DNA of 64,000 nt. It comes from Chitinophagaceae bacterium. Lineage in GTDB: Bacteria > Bacteroidota > Bacteroidia > Chitinophagales > Chitinophagaceae. The position numbers were made by a program, and so were the translations under genes. Under the pieces are notes generated by a model. The model did not search any database, had not been told where the DNA came from, and was given only the letters and a program-made list of their open reading frames with translations. Below are positions 18,688 to 28,138 of this stretch, one piece after another (within the stretch, counting starts at the first letter, position 1; each line of letters opens with the position of its first letter). Location of the stretch: assembly GCA_016719815.1 (NCBI GenBank), contig JADJYK010000001.1, positions 62,001 through 126,000 of the forward strand. The letters run 5' to 3'.

Positions 18688-19269
18688 CTATTTATCGCCC
18701 TGTTGCTTTTCCTTAAATTGCTTTTCGGCTTCCTCTGCTTTTTTGAAATCGAGAATTACACCATTAATACAATAGCGTAGTCCGGTAGGAGGCGGGCCGT
18801 CTTCAAACACATGACCCAGATGGGCCTTACACCGGCCACATTGCGTTTCCACCCGTTGCATACCATGCGAACTGTCGGTCAGGTATATAATGCTTGTTTT
18901 GGAAATAGGTTCATAAAAACTGGGCCAGCCGCATCCGCTGTCAAATTTGGCCTCACTTATAAATAGTGGATTACCGCATGCTGCACAATAATAGGTACCC
19001 GGTTCTTTATATGCCTCAAATTTGCTGCTCCAGGGCCTTTCTGTACCTCTTTCACGGGCTATATAATAAACATCGGCAGGTAAAATCTTTTTCCATTCCT
19101 CATCGCTTAAGCTTATTGATGAACTGTCTTTATGGGAATAAACGGGATTATTCTTTTTAGCTGTATCCATAATTACATTTTTTGAGGCAGGATTACTATT
19201 TTGAGAATAGCCGCATTGTTGCAGGCTTCCGGAAAGAAACACAAGAAGTATGATATAGAAAGTATTCAT
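18688..19269 (-). CDS. msrB: Peptide-methionine (R)-S-oxide reductase MsrB, exported
   Basis: MsrB repairs R-methionine sulfoxide in proteins. The 193-residue protein has an N-terminal hydrophobic segment ending near C19, possibly a lipoprotein or signal peptidase site, so it likely works in the periplasm. The zinc cysteines are C95/C98 (CAACG) and C144/C147 (CGRC). The resolving position is C113 in SGCGWPSF, and the catalytic Cys is C167 in RYCING. The C-terminal tail is Lys/Glu-rich. Single-domain form without MsrA. Confidence 0.93.
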   Translation of the reverse strand: MNTFYIILLVFLSGSLQQCGYSQNSNPASKNVIMDTAKKNNPVYSHKDSSSISLSDEEWKKILPADVYYIARERGTERPWSSKFEAYKEPGTYYCAACGNPLFISEAKFDSGCGWPSFYEPISKTSIIYLTDSSHGMQRVETQCGRCKAHLGHVFEDGPPPTGLRYCINGVILDFKKAEEAEKQFKEKQQGDK

Positions 19270-19283
19270 TTCTGTATAGAAAA

Positions 19284-19311
19284 CAAATGTATCAAAGAAT
19301 GGTTGAGCAAA
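19284..19311 (-). promoter_or_regulatory. Promoter for msrB
   Basis: On the minus strand TTTG (19311-19308) is followed after 16 bases by TACATTTG (19291-19284), matching the Bacteroidota -33 TTTG / -7 TAnnTTTG pattern. The msrB ATG lies 15 bases downstream. Confidence 0.5.
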
Positions 19312-19427
19312 CGGATAAACAGGTCTTTTTTTAACATGGTTTTTTACCTTTCAGGTTTCCTTCTCTTCTTAAGGTAATACAACGACTCTATGTTATATTT
19401 GTGGATACATGAAGCTAACAGAAAACT

Positions 19428-20006
19428 ATGTTTAATATTATTCTCTTCGGCCCTCCGGGTAGCGGTAAAGGAACCCAATCTGAAAAATTAGTAGAGAAGT
19501 ACGGATTTGTACATCTTTCAACGGGTAATTTATTACGAGACGAAATTTCAAGACAAACGCCATTGGGAACAGAAGCAAAAAGTTTTATAGATAAAGGACA
19601 ACTGGTGCCAGATGAAGTAGTGATTGGAATGGTGGGTTCTTTTTTTGATAAAAACAAAGAAGCAACTGGATTTTTATTCGATGGATTTCCCCGTACAGTT
19701 GCACAGGCTGTAGCACTTGACAAATTGCTGGAATTAAAGAAAACAGAAATAGCCGCTTTACTGGCATTGGAAGTAGGTGAAGATGAATTAGTGAAAAGAT
19801 TGCTGCACCGGGGACAAACTTCTGGCCGCAGCGATGACACAAACGAAGAGGTTATAAGAAAAAGATTTGCAGTATACAGCAAAGAAACCACACCAGTAGC
19901 TGAGCATTACAGTAACCTTAATAAATTGCAACGGGTAAAAGGTGACGGAACAATTGATGGTATATTTGGATTACTGTGCTCTGCAATTGATACAAAAAAG
20001 AAATAA
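19428..20006 (+). CDS. adk: Adenylate kinase
   Basis: This 192-residue enzyme interconverts ATP + AMP and 2 ADP. The P-loop GPPGSGKGT is at residues 8-16, the AMP-binding HLSTGNLLRDE follows, and DGFPRTVAQA and the lid arginines (RGQTSGRSDD) are present. It is the short-lid form common in Bacteroidota. A TATATTTG element at 19394-19401 is a plausible -7 promoter box, and a strong terminator follows the stop codon. Confidence 0.96.
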   Translation: MFNIILFGPPGSGKGTQSEKLVEKYGFVHLSTGNLLRDEISRQTPLGTEAKSFIDKGQLVPDEVVIGMVGSFFDKNKEATGFLFDGFPRTVAQAVALDKLLELKKTEIAALLALEVGEDELVKRLLHRGQTSGRSDDTNEEVIRKRFAVYSKETTPVAEHYSNLNKLQRVKGDGTIDGIFGLLCSAIDTKKK

Positions 20007-20024
20007 TTAATTTTAATAACTCTC

Positions 20025-20050
20025 AGGCCCGGGCAAACCGGGCTTTTTTA
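20025..20050 (+). terminator. Rho-independent terminator of adk
   Basis: GCCCGG (20027-20032), loop GCAAA and CCGGGC (20038-20043) form a GC-rich stem, extendable by A-T and G-T pairs, directly followed by TTTTTT (20044-20049). It lies about 20 bases after the adk stop. Confidence 0.8.
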
Positions 20051-20094
20051 TTTTACGATGATTGATTAATTTGCTGCTTCTCAAACTTTTCCGC

Positions 20095-20574
20095 ATGAGT
20101 TTGGCAAAAGAAAATTTTCTTCGTACAAAGCTGATTACCTGTTTACAAAGGTTAGATCCGTTATCTCCGCCTCGTTGGGGGAAAATGAATGTGCAGCAAA
20201 TGATTGAACATTTTTCAGGAGATGCTGTTCCGTGCGCCAGCGGCAGGGTACATTTTGAGAAAATTATTACACCGCCTGAGCATCTGGAAAAGCTTCGTGA
20301 TTTTATGATGAGTGAAAAGCCTTTTAATGAAAATACAAAGAATCCGTTAATGGCTGATGAGCCGCTGCCTTGCAGGTACAAAACACTGCAGGGCGCCATC
20401 GGTGCCCTGCAGGAGGAGTTAATCTATTTCTTTGAAGTGTTCGAAAAGAATCCATCACTTATTACCAGGAATCCTTTCTTCGGCGATTTAACTTTTGAGC
20501 AAAATGTACAATTGTTGTACAAGCATGCCCTTCATCATCTGCGGCAGTTTGGTGCAGAACCAGCAATGCATTAA
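20095..20574 (+). CDS. DUF1569 (DinB-like) protein
   Basis: This 159-residue protein is started at the ATG 20095 (MSLAKENFLRTKL); upstream TTG starts lack support. The PPRWGKMNVQQMIEHFSGD segment and the C-terminal ALHHLRQFG match DUF1569, a four-helix family related to DinB with potential metal-binding histidines (H in EHF and HALHH). Function is unknown; DinB relatives include thiol-dependent S-transferases. Its 3' end overlaps the convergent gene by 4 bases. Confidence 0.75.
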   Translation: MSLAKENFLRTKLITCLQRLDPLSPPRWGKMNVQQMIEHFSGDAVPCASGRVHFEKIITPPEHLEKLRDFMMSEKPFNENTKNPLMADEPLPCRYKTLQGAIGALQEELIYFFEVFEKNPSLITRNPFFGDLTFEQNVQLLYKHALHHLRQFGAEPAMH

Positions 20575-21044
20575 AGCTTCGCTTTGAATAATGAGTCTGC
20601 TTTCTGCAGGCTGCCCAGGATTGCTTCTTTTACCTTTCCGACTTTCAGCTTTTCATCAGTCAGGTATTTGATACGCTGCTCCATGTTATCAACAGCTGAG
20701 TCCATATTAAACTCCTGCATCCAGGTATCCATTGCTACAATGGCACTCCTGATATCTTTTCCAACGCTATCAAGCTGCACTTTATAAGGAGCCGCTGCTG
20801 CCTGTGCCTTTGACGGTAATTTAGTAACTGAATCTATAGCGGCCTTTATTTGTTTTTCAACTTCCTTAAGCCGTCCATATTTAGCCATACCTACATCATG
20901 GCCATCCATTACTTCGGTCATAAGACTGTCAGCCTGTGTTTTTGGTACTTCTTTACTTCCATGTGAATGGCCGTCATGATTTTTATCGTTATTACAAGCG
21001 GCGAGAATGAATAAAATAATAAACGGGAAAATCAGTCTTTTCAT
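20571..21044 (-). CDS. Helical lipoprotein with His-rich N-terminus
   Basis: The protein has 157 residues. The signal ends in ILAAC with the lipobox Cys at residue 16, followed by a His/Asp-rich stretch (NHDGHSHGS) that could bind metal. The rest is predicted to be helical (KEVEKQIKAAIDSVTKL and following), ending LQKADSLFKAKL. I do not recognise a functional family. It lies just downstream of another small exported helical protein, and the two are likely co-transcribed. Confidence 0.6.
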   Translation of the reverse strand: MKRLIFPFIILFILAACNNDKNHDGHSHGSKEVPKTQADSLMTEVMDGHDVGMAKYGRLKEVEKQIKAAIDSVTKLPSKAQAAAAPYKVQLDSVGKDIRSAIVAMDTWMQEFNMDSAVDNMEQRIKYLTDEKLKVGKVKEAILGSLQKADSLFKAKL

Positions 21045-21056
21045 TTTTGTAATTTA

Positions 21057-21461
21057 TTAATGTTGTCCTTCATCTGTGCATTTTCCTACAATAGTATGGA
21101 ATACGTCGTGAAGCGCTGTAAGTTTTTCTTTTATCTGGGCATCCGTAGCATTTTTAGTGATAGCTTTTTGTAATCCCTTAGCTCCTTTTACCAGATTTTT
21201 TAATTCACCGTTTACTTTCTTTTTATCATATCCTTCCGGTGCGGTTGATTTTTTCCAGGCAACGGCTTTTTCTACCATTTCGCCGATGCGGGTTTTAATC
21301 GGTTCAAATTTACCTTCTTCTACAGGGTGGAACGTCTGGCTCATTATTTTATGAAACTCCGACATTTCGTTCCATTTGGGTTTTTCCTGTGTTTGTGCCT
21401 GAGATGATTTACTGACAGCAATACCTGCAAAAAGCAATGCGAATAAGAATAATTTTTTCAT
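21057..21461 (-). CDS. Exported helical protein of unknown function
   Basis: The start at 21461 (MKKLFLFALLFAGIAVSKS) gives a 134-residue protein with a clear signal peptide. The mature part is a predicted helical bundle with SEFHKIMSQTFHPVEEG and ALHDVFHTIVGKCTDEGQH. Conserved-looking histidines and a C-terminal Cys recall cytochrome c'/b562-type bundles, but no CxxCH haem motif exists, so this is only a fold guess. It sits 12 bases upstream of the His-rich lipoprotein gene. Confidence 0.55.
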   Translation of the reverse strand: MKKLFLFALLFAGIAVSKSSQAQTQEKPKWNEMSEFHKIMSQTFHPVEEGKFEPIKTRIGEMVEKAVAWKKSTAPEGYDKKKVNGELKNLVKGAKGLQKAITKNATDAQIKEKLTALHDVFHTIVGKCTDEGQH

Positions 21462-21481
21462 ATGAGAAATTTTAATGTCTG

Positions 21482-21510
21482 CAAATGTAATCTTTGTTTT
21501 TGGAGACAAA
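21482..21510 (-). promoter_or_regulatory. Promoter for the two small exported proteins
   Basis: On the minus strand TTTG (21510-21507) and TACATTTG (21489-21482) are spaced 17 bases apart, a textbook Bacteroidota -33/-7 pair, about 20 bases ahead of the ATG at 21461. Confidence 0.6.
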
Positions 21511-21614
21511 CATGATTTAAGCTACTAATATTCAGTGTGCTAACATCAAATTAATGTACCGGGGCTATTTAGCCAAATCTTCTCTATTTTCGTTTTCTAT
21601 TCTAACGATTAACC

Positions 21615-23693
21615 ATGCAGAAACTTGAAAACTACATTACCGGAAATTGGATTACGGGTGATGGCGACGGGCAAATTTTGTTCAATGCTGTAACCGGCGA
21701 ACCTGTGGCTGTGGCCACCACGAAAGGAATTGATTTTAAATCGGTTGTTGAATATGGCCGCACCGTTGGCGGACAGCATCTTCGCAGACTTACATTTCAC
21801 CAGCGGGGAAATATGCTGAAAGCACTGGCGATTTACCTGCGGCTTCATCTTGCCCAGTACTATGAAATAAGTTACAAAACCGGCGCTACCAAAGCCGACA
21901 GTTGGGTGGATATTGAAGGGGGCATCGGAAATCTTTTCGCAAATGCATCTCTTCGGCGAAAATTCCCGGATGATGTTATTTGTATTGACGGAGAAAGTCA
22001 CAACCTGGGTAAAAACAACACCTTCATGGGCACTCACATTCTTGTTCCCAAGGAAGGAGTGGCCGTACATATCAACGCCTTTAATTTTCCGGTTTGGGGA
22101 ATGCTTGAAAAAATTGCCGTGAACCTGCTTGCCGGTGTACCCGCTATTGTAAAACCGGCAACCGTTACCTCTTATCTTACCGAAGCTGTGGTAAAAGACA
22201 TTATCGCTTCTGGCATCTTGCCCGAAGGCAGTTTACAATTACTTTGCGGCAGTGCGGGAGATATTCTCGACTATGTTTCTTCACAGGATGTGGTAACATT
22301 TACAGGCAGTGCAACTACTGGATTACTGTTAAAGAAAACACCGGCGATTGTTGAAAATAATGTTCTATTCAACATGGAGGCCGACAGCCTGAATTGTATT
22401 GTGCTGGGCAGAAATGTAACACCTGCAATGCCCGAGTGGGATATTTTCATCAAAGAAATCAGGAGAGAGATGACACTAAAAGCCGGACAAAGATGTACGG
22501 GTGTTCGCCGCATTTTTGTACCGGAAGAAAAGGTGGAAGATGTCATTAAATCACTTACTGCTGCATTATCGCAAACGGTTATTGGCAATCCGTTGAACGA
22601 AAAAGTGCGGATGGGCAGCCTGGCGGGAGAAAGTCAGAGGTCAGAAGTCAGAGGTCAGATTCAGAAGTTACTTGCATCTTCGCAGGTAGTTTATGGCTCA
22701 CCAGATTTTGTAGAAGCTGTTGATGCTGATGCAGTGAGAGGAGCATTTCTATCACCGGTATTGCTAATGAACAACACTCCGCATTCTTCCGCAGAGCCAC
22801 ACACTATCGAAGCTTTCGGCCCGGTAAGTACTATTATGCCTTATAATGATATTAACGATGCTATCGCATTAAGCAAGCTTGGCAAAGGAAGTCTTGTAAG
22901 TACAATAGTAACGGCTGATGATAAGGAGGCAAGACAGTATGTTATTGGCGCAGCATCACATCATGGAAGGATACTGGTGCTGAACAGGGATTCTGCGAAA
23001 GAATCAACCGGTCATGGGTCCCCTTTACCATTGTTGGTGCATGGTGGTCCCGGCAGGGCAGGTGGCGGTGAAGAAATGGGCGGGGTAAGAGGTGTTAAGC
23101 ATTACATGCAGCGTACGGCGTTGCAGGGCTCGCCAACAACCATTACTGCCATTACCAATATTTATCAGCAATATGCAGCAGGTAAAACAACTGATAAACA
23201 TCCCTTTAAAAAATTCTTTGAGGAACTGGAAATAGGAGAACAGCTTATTACAGGAAAGAGAACGATTACTGCTGATGATATTGACCGCTTTGCTGACCTG
23301 AGCGGCGACCATTTCTATGCACACATAAAAGCCACAAACTTTGAAGGTACCATGTTTGAACAGCAGGTGGCACATGGCTATTTTATTATGAGTATTGCTG
23401 CTGGCCTGTTTGTGGACAGCTATGAGAAAAACCCGGTGCTGCTCAACTATGGAATAGATGAGCTGCGGTTTACCAAGCCGGTTTATCCCGGCGCCGAAAT
23501 TCATATCCGGTTTACCTGCAAAGAAAAACTGCCTAACGATAAACGGATAGTGGGGAACCCGGAAGACTTTCGTCGTGGCGATGACATAGAAAAGGGCATT
23601 GTAAAATGGTTGGTGGAAATGATTGACGAAACTGCTGAGATAACCGGCATTGCCACTATTCTTACGATGGTTGCCAGGAAGCAGAAAATGTAA
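21615..23693 (+). CDS. paaZ: PaaZ: bifunctional aldehyde dehydrogenase / enoyl-CoA hydratase of phenylacetate ring opening
   Basis: This 692-residue fusion has an ALDH domain (about 1-520) and a C-terminal MaoC hotdog domain (about 540-690). PaaZ hydrolyses oxepin-CoA and oxidises the resulting aldehyde in phenylacetate degradation. HINAFNFPVWGMLEK and the catalytic Cys (C294 in AGQRCTGVRR) mark the ALDH part. FADLSGDHFYAH gives the hydratase Asp/His. Other paa genes are absent except the hydratase that follows, so the pathway may be incomplete here or elsewhere in the genome. Residues about 340-349 are encoded by a period-7 tandem repeat. Confidence 0.92.
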   Translation: MQKLENYITGNWITGDGDGQILFNAVTGEPVAVATTKGIDFKSVVEYGRTVGGQHLRRLTFHQRGNMLKALAIYLRLHLAQYYEISYKTGATKADSWVDIEGGIGNLFANASLRRKFPDDVICIDGESHNLGKNNTFMGTHILVPKEGVAVHINAFNFPVWGMLEKIAVNLLAGVPAIVKPATVTSYLTEAVVKDIIASGILPEGSLQLLCGSAGDILDYVSSQDVVTFTGSATTGLLLKKTPAIVENNVLFNMEADSLNCIVLGRNVTPAMPEWDIFIKEIRREMTLKAGQRCTGVRRIFVPEEKVEDVIKSLTAALSQTVIGNPLNEKVRMGSLAGESQRSEVRGQIQKLLASSQVVYGSPDFVEAVDADAVRGAFLSPVLLMNNTPHSSAEPHTIEAFGPVSTIMPYNDINDAIALSKLGKGSLVSTIVTADDKEARQYVIGAASHHGRILVLNRDSAKESTGHGSPLPLLVHGGPGRAGGGEEMGGVRGVKHYMQRTALQGSPTTITAITNIYQQYAAGKTTDKHPFKKFFEELEIGEQLITGKRTITADDIDRFADLSGDHFYAHIKATNFEGTMFEQQVAHGYFIMSIAAGLFVDSYEKNPVLLNYGIDELRFTKPVYPGAEIHIRFTCKEKLPNDKRIVGNPEDFRRGDDIEKGIVKWLVEMIDETAEITGIATILTMVARKQKM
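22633..22660. repeat. Period-7 tandem repeat inside paaZ
   Basis: Four heptamers, gtcagag-gtcagaa-gtcagag-gtcagat, lie in frame within paaZ and encode QRSEVRGQI. Similar period-7 arrays occur at 36399, 42006 and 42443. Confidence 0.75.
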
Positions 23694-23793
23694 TTCCGGA
23701 TTAATCGTATTCAATTCTCCTGAATTTTATCATAGGAAAAGCAGTTTCTATTGATTAACTTTCTAATGAAAATAACAGTTTAAAAATTTTATT

Positions 23794-24550
23794 ATGGAAC
23801 CGTATGTTAGATCCGAAGTACATCGCCACATAAATACGATTGATTTTTTCACCCTCAAAGTAATTCCCTTCCTGCTAAAATTTTAAACGAACTGGCTTCT
23901 AAAATCACCCACGCCGGTGAAGACCCGGAAACAAAGGTCATTGTTCTTCGCTCTGCCGGAGACCGGGCATTTTGTGCCGGGGCAAGCTTTGATGAACTGG
24001 CAGCTATAAAAACAGAAAAAGAAGGCCTTGAATTTTTTAGCGGTTTTGCAAGGGTGATAAATGCCATTCGCCTGTGCCCCAAGTTTGTAATTGGCCGCAT
24101 TCATGGGCGCTGCGTAGGTGGTGGCGTAGGATTGGCTGCCGCCGTTGATTATGCCATCGCATCTTCGGCTGCCAAGTAAAACTTAGCGAACTGGCCATTG
24201 CCATTGGCCCGTTTGTGGTAGGGCCTGCCGTTGAACGAAAAATAGGAGTGTCTGCTTTTTCACAACTGGCTGTTGATGCCTCTATGTGGCGCAGCGCAGA
24301 GTGGGCAAGAAAGAGAGGATTGTTTGCCGAAGTATATGCAGAAAAAGAAGATATGGAAGAGGCTGTACGCCGGCTGGCCGATACACTGATGCACTCAAGT
24401 CCGGAAGCCATGGCCGAATTGAAGAAAGTGTTTTGGAAAGGTACTGAACACTGGGATAAACTTTTGTTTGAACGGGCAGCCATCAGCGGAAAATTAGTTA
24501 CGACTGATTTTGCAAAGCATGCAATAGAAAGAGTAAAAGCCAATAAATAA
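23794..24550 (+). CDS. Enoyl-CoA hydratase/isomerase family protein (two frameshifts)
   Basis: This crotonase-fold enzyme of about 252 residues starts at 23794 (MEPYVRSEVHRHINTIDFF). The oxyanion-hole segments AFCAGASFDELAA and GRIHGRCVGGGVGLAAA are clear. One T missing at the run 23844-23849 and one A missing at 24174-24175 break the frame; restoring them gives a continuous protein ending HAIERVKANK. It would hydrate enoyl-CoA esters. Together with paaZ it may serve aromatic or branched-chain acid breakdown (inference). Confidence 0.82.
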
Positions 24551-24677
24551 TTATTTAATCAACTGCATTGCTGCTACCATCGCCTGTTGTAACCCTATTG
24601 GGTTGGGATTTTTTCTTCTGCCATTGGCAGAATAAAAAATACTTACACTTCATCGTCCGGTAATTTTGTTCAAAAAT

Positions 24678-25313
24678 ATGCTACAGTTCCATAAAGGCAA
24701 TTTTACTTACTTATGCAATGTGCTGAGCAAAAAAGATAAACACCTCCGTTCCATCATCAATGAACATGGTCATCCGCCTATGTGGACAAGGCCCAACACA
24801 TTTCAAACACTGGTGCTGACTATTCTTGAACAGCAGGTTTCGCTGGCCTCTGCATATGCGGCCTTTAAAAAAATAAAAGAAAGAGTCGGGTATATCACAC
24901 CTCAGAAAATTCTGGCACTAAAGGATGAAGAACTACGGGCCTGTTATTTCAGCCGCCAGAAAATAGTCTATGTACGGGAATTGGCAAATGCCATCCTATC
25001 AAAACAGCTTCAGCTTAAAAAGCTGGAGCACCTCACGGATGAAGAAGTTCGGCATGAGTTAAAAAAGATAAAAGGCATCGGCGACTGGACAGCAGATGTT
25101 TACCTGATGCATGTATTACAGCGAACAGATTTATTTCCGCTGGGTGATATTGCCTTGATTAATAGCTTGAAAGAAGTAAAGCGATTGCATCCGCATATCA
25201 CTAATGAAGACATGCTAAAGATAGCAGAACCCTGGCGGCCTTACAGAACAATTGCCAGTATGATTTTGTGGCATAGCTATATTAAAAAGAGGGAAATCAA
25301 ACTACAGGGCTAA
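24678..25313 (+). CDS. DNA-3-methyladenine glycosylase 2 (AlkA-like HhH-GPD)
   Basis: This 211-residue base-excision glycosylase is started at the ATG 24678. LEQQVSLASAYAAF, the helix-hairpin-helix KIKGIGDWTADVYLM and the catalytic Asp in LFPLGDIAL are visible. It would remove alkylated bases. It lacks the N-terminal domain of E. coli AlkA, like many compact bacterial forms. A second member lies at 42518. A TAATTTTG -7 box at 24661-24668 lies only 9 bases before the ATG. Confidence 0.88.
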   Translation: MLQFHKGNFTYLCNVLSKKDKHLRSIINEHGHPPMWTRPNTFQTLVLTILEQQVSLASAYAAFKKIKERVGYITPQKILALKDEELRACYFSRQKIVYVRELANAILSKQLQLKKLEHLTDEEVRHELKKIKGIGDWTADVYLMHVLQRTDLFPLGDIALINSLKEVKRLHPHITNEDMLKIAEPWRPYRTIASMILWHSYIKKREIKLQG

Positions 25314-25358
25314 TAGAGGAAGAAAGAGAAAATGAGAAAAAGAGAATGCAAGCACAGT

Positions 25359-25753
25359 TTATGCAATCTCTTCTCTGCCAAAGTTGTTAAAAATACGGTG
25401 AATTCCATCTTTCATTAATTCAACTTTAAATTTATCAGCATTCCATTTTTCAGGTTAAGAAGAGATAACTGTGTGCGGATTTGGTTAAAATAGACAGGAG
25501 GCAAAGGGTGAACAGATTTTAACTCCAACACTAATTTGTTTTCAACCAATAAATCTATTTTATATGCATCTCTTATGTGTAGCTCATCATATTGAATAGG
25601 TAGCAAGAGTTGTCGTTGAACGTTGAGTCCTAATTTGGCTGATTCGAAATACAGAATTTATTCATATACTCTTTCAAAACAACCTGGCCCTATTCGGGAG
25701 TGAATTTTGATGCAGAGGTCAACTACAATTCCCGTAAGCTTATTAATATTCAT
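25359..25753 (-). pseudogene. GxxExxY-family protein, interrupted (one in-frame stop, one frameshift)
   Basis: Reading from 25753, the sequence MNINKLTGIVVDLCIKIHS continues into the family motif GPGCFERVYE, which is followed by an in-frame TAA where E is expected. It then resumes with LYFESAKLGL and IDLLVENKLVLELKSV. Near 25432 a T missing from a run shifts the frame; the other frame gives a normal ending (GIHRIFNNFGREEIA). The GxxExxY family is of unknown function with a PD-(D/E)xK-like look. Two lesions of different kinds make true decay more plausible here than elsewhere. Confidence 0.65.
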
Positions 25754-25816
25754 ATGCCATTAAAAAACATGCAAACAGTAAGGGATTTATGAATTTACTC
25801 ATTCATCTTCTCTTAG

Positions 25817-26572
25817 TTATATATTCAACCCTCCGCACACACTCAGTGTCTGCCCAGTTATATACGACGATAAATCTGATGCCAGGAACAAAGTGGCATT
25901 AGCAATATCTTCAGGCGAAGCAAATTTTCCCAAAGGAATTCCTGCTTTGTATTTTTCAGCCCCTTCTCCATCTTTCAGATAGCTGGTCATATCCGTTTCT
26001 ACAAATCCCGGAGCAATAGCATTGCAACGAATATTGCGGCTGCCTAACTCCTTAGCAACTGACTTGGTGAAACCAATAATGCCAGCCTTGCTGGCAGCAT
26101 AGCTGCTCTGTCCGGCGTTGCCAATTTCTCCAATAATAGAACTCATGTTAATAATAGACCCGTTTCTTGCTTTCATCATTGGTCGGATAACCTGTTTGGT
26201 CATATAAAAAACACTGTTCAGGTTTACCTGTATTACATCATTCCATTGCTCAGGGCTCATTCGCATCAGCAGATTGTCTTTAGAGATGCCTGCATTGTTT
26301 ACAAGTATGTCGACATTACCAAATTCTTTCAATACATCATTTACGAATGCTTCGCATTGGGCAAAATCGCCTGCGTTGCTTTTGTATGCTTTTGCTTTTA
26401 CTCCCATGGTGGTTAGTTTGGCTTCAAGTACTGCGGCCTTTTCTGCACTGCTGTCGCTAACATAGGTAAAAGCAACATTTGCACCATTTTCAGCAAATTT
26501 TATAGCAATTCCCTCGCCAATACCACGGGCGGCACCTGTAACAATCGCTGTTTTTCCTTCAAGTAGTTTCAT
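25817..26572 (-). CDS. fabG: 3-oxoacyl-[acyl-carrier-protein] reductase
   Basis: This 251-residue NADPH-dependent SDR of fatty-acid elongation has the TGAARGIGEG Rossmann turn, NNAGISKDNLLMRM (characteristic of FabG), the catalytic Ser in NMSSIIGEIGN and YAASK. GQTLSVCGG near the end differs slightly from the usual VDGG, but the match over the full length is strong. It is 15 bases downstream of the GH3-like gene on the same strand. Confidence 0.93.
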   Translation of the reverse strand: MKLLEGKTAIVTGAARGIGEGIAIKFAENGANVAFTYVSDSSAEKAAVLEAKLTTMGVKAKAYKSNAGDFAQCEAFVNDVLKEFGNVDILVNNAGISKDNLLMRMSPEQWNDVIQVNLNSVFYMTKQVIRPMMKARNGSIINMSSIIGEIGNAGQSSYAASKAGIIGFTKSVAKELGSRNIRCNAIAPGFVETDMTSYLKDGEGAEKYKAGIPLGKFASPEDIANATLFLASDLSSYITGQTLSVCGGLNI

Positions 26573-26587
26573 TTTATTAGTCTTTAA

Positions 26588-28105
26588 TTATTTAATAATC
26601 AAATTCAGGTTTTTAATTTCATCAATCAGGGTTCGTTCATTACTCAACCTTGGCACTTTGTGCTGGCCCCCAAGTCTTCCTTTGCTTTGCAGCCATTCTG
26701 CAAAACTGCCTTTTTTCAGGGCATGCACTTCGGGAAGATGCAGCGCTATGCTTTTATGGCGCTTTGCTTCGTAATCGCTATTAATGCTTTTCAAAGCATT
26801 ATCAAGTTCTTCAATAAAAACAGAAAGGTCAGCAGGATCTTTTTCAAATTCAATAAGCCACTCATGGGCTCCATTATGTGAATCGGAAAAGTAAACAGGT
26901 GCTGCGGTATAATCATTCACAACGGCACCTGTTTTTTCGCAGGCAATGGCAATAGCCCGGTCGCTGTTTTCTATTATTACTTCTTCGCCAAATGCGTTGA
27001 TATAATGTTTAATTCTGCCCGAGACAATAATTTTATAGGGCTTAATGGATACAAATTGAATAGTATCCCCGATGAGATACCGCCATAAACCTCCGTTGGT
27101 GCTGATGATCAGGGCATAATTTTTCCCCACCTCCACTTCTTTAAGCCCAACTGTTTGCGGATTTTCCTTTCCATATTCACTTACCGGCATAAATTCATAA
27201 AAAATACCATGATCGGTAAAGAGTAGCATTCCATTATCTCCTGGTCTCTCCTGCGCCGCAAAAAAACCTTCACTGGCATTGTAAGTCTCAAGGTAGTTTA
27301 TGTCTTTGCCTATTATCTTTTTGAATTGTTCCCTGTAAGGGGTAAAAGAAACGCCACCATGCATATATAATTCAAGCTGGGGCCATACTTCTGCCATATT
27401 CTGTTTGCCGGTAAGTTCGAGTATTCGTTTAAACAGAACCAGTGTCCAGGTGGGTACGCCAGAAATTGAAGTAACATTTTCTTTTATAGTTGCCTGTGCC
27501 AGTTTTTCTATCTTACTTTCCCACTCGTCCATTAGTGCTATGCTGATGTCGGGGGTGCGAATCCAATGAGCCCAGAAAGGTGAGTTTTGCAACAATACAG
27601 CACTCAGGTCGCCATATTGTGCTTCTTCATTCATTGGATTTATATTATGGCTGCCGCCGATTACGAGTCCTTTTCCTGTGAGGAGATTCGAATCGGGCTG
27701 ATACATATAATACAGCGATAAAATATCTTTTGATGCTTTATAATGGCAGTCTTCGAGGCTCTCTTTGCTGATAGGAATAAACTTGCTTTTATCGCTGGTG
27801 GTACCGCTGCTCTTGGCAAACCAAAAAATTGGAGTATTCCATAGTACATGTTGTTCACCTTGCATGATGCGTTCAAGTTAAGGTTTAATATCATTGTATT
27901 CGTGGATGGGTACAGCTTCTTTGAACGCTTTTACGTTAAAGAGTTCGCTGAAGTTATACCTTCTGCCAATTTCAGTGTACTGGGCTGCTGTTACAATTTC
28001 CTGCAGTACCTCCCGCTGCGCATCCGATGGATTTTTCTTCCATGCTTCAATGCGCCAGAGTCTTGTGCGGGCAAGAGATGATATGGCAGGACTGAGCAGT
28101 TTCAT
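26588..28105 (-). CDS. GH3 auxin-responsive promoter family protein (one in-frame stop)
   Basis: The acyl-adenylate-forming superfamily protein of about 505 residues starts at 28105 (MKLLSPAISSLARTRLW). AKSSGTTSDKSKFIPIS is the ATP-binding P-loop, and HGGVSFTPYREQF and YRYLIGDTIQF-like segments follow. A TAA at about 27878-27880 interrupts the same frame after HEYNDIKP, where Tyr is expected; the protein then continues without shift (LERIMQGEQH). Function in Bacteroidota is unknown; plant relatives link amino acids to hormones. A TATCTTTC box lies just ahead of the ATG. Confidence 0.82.
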
Positions 28106-28138
28106 TGCGCCTGAAAGATAAAATTATTTGTGCTAATC

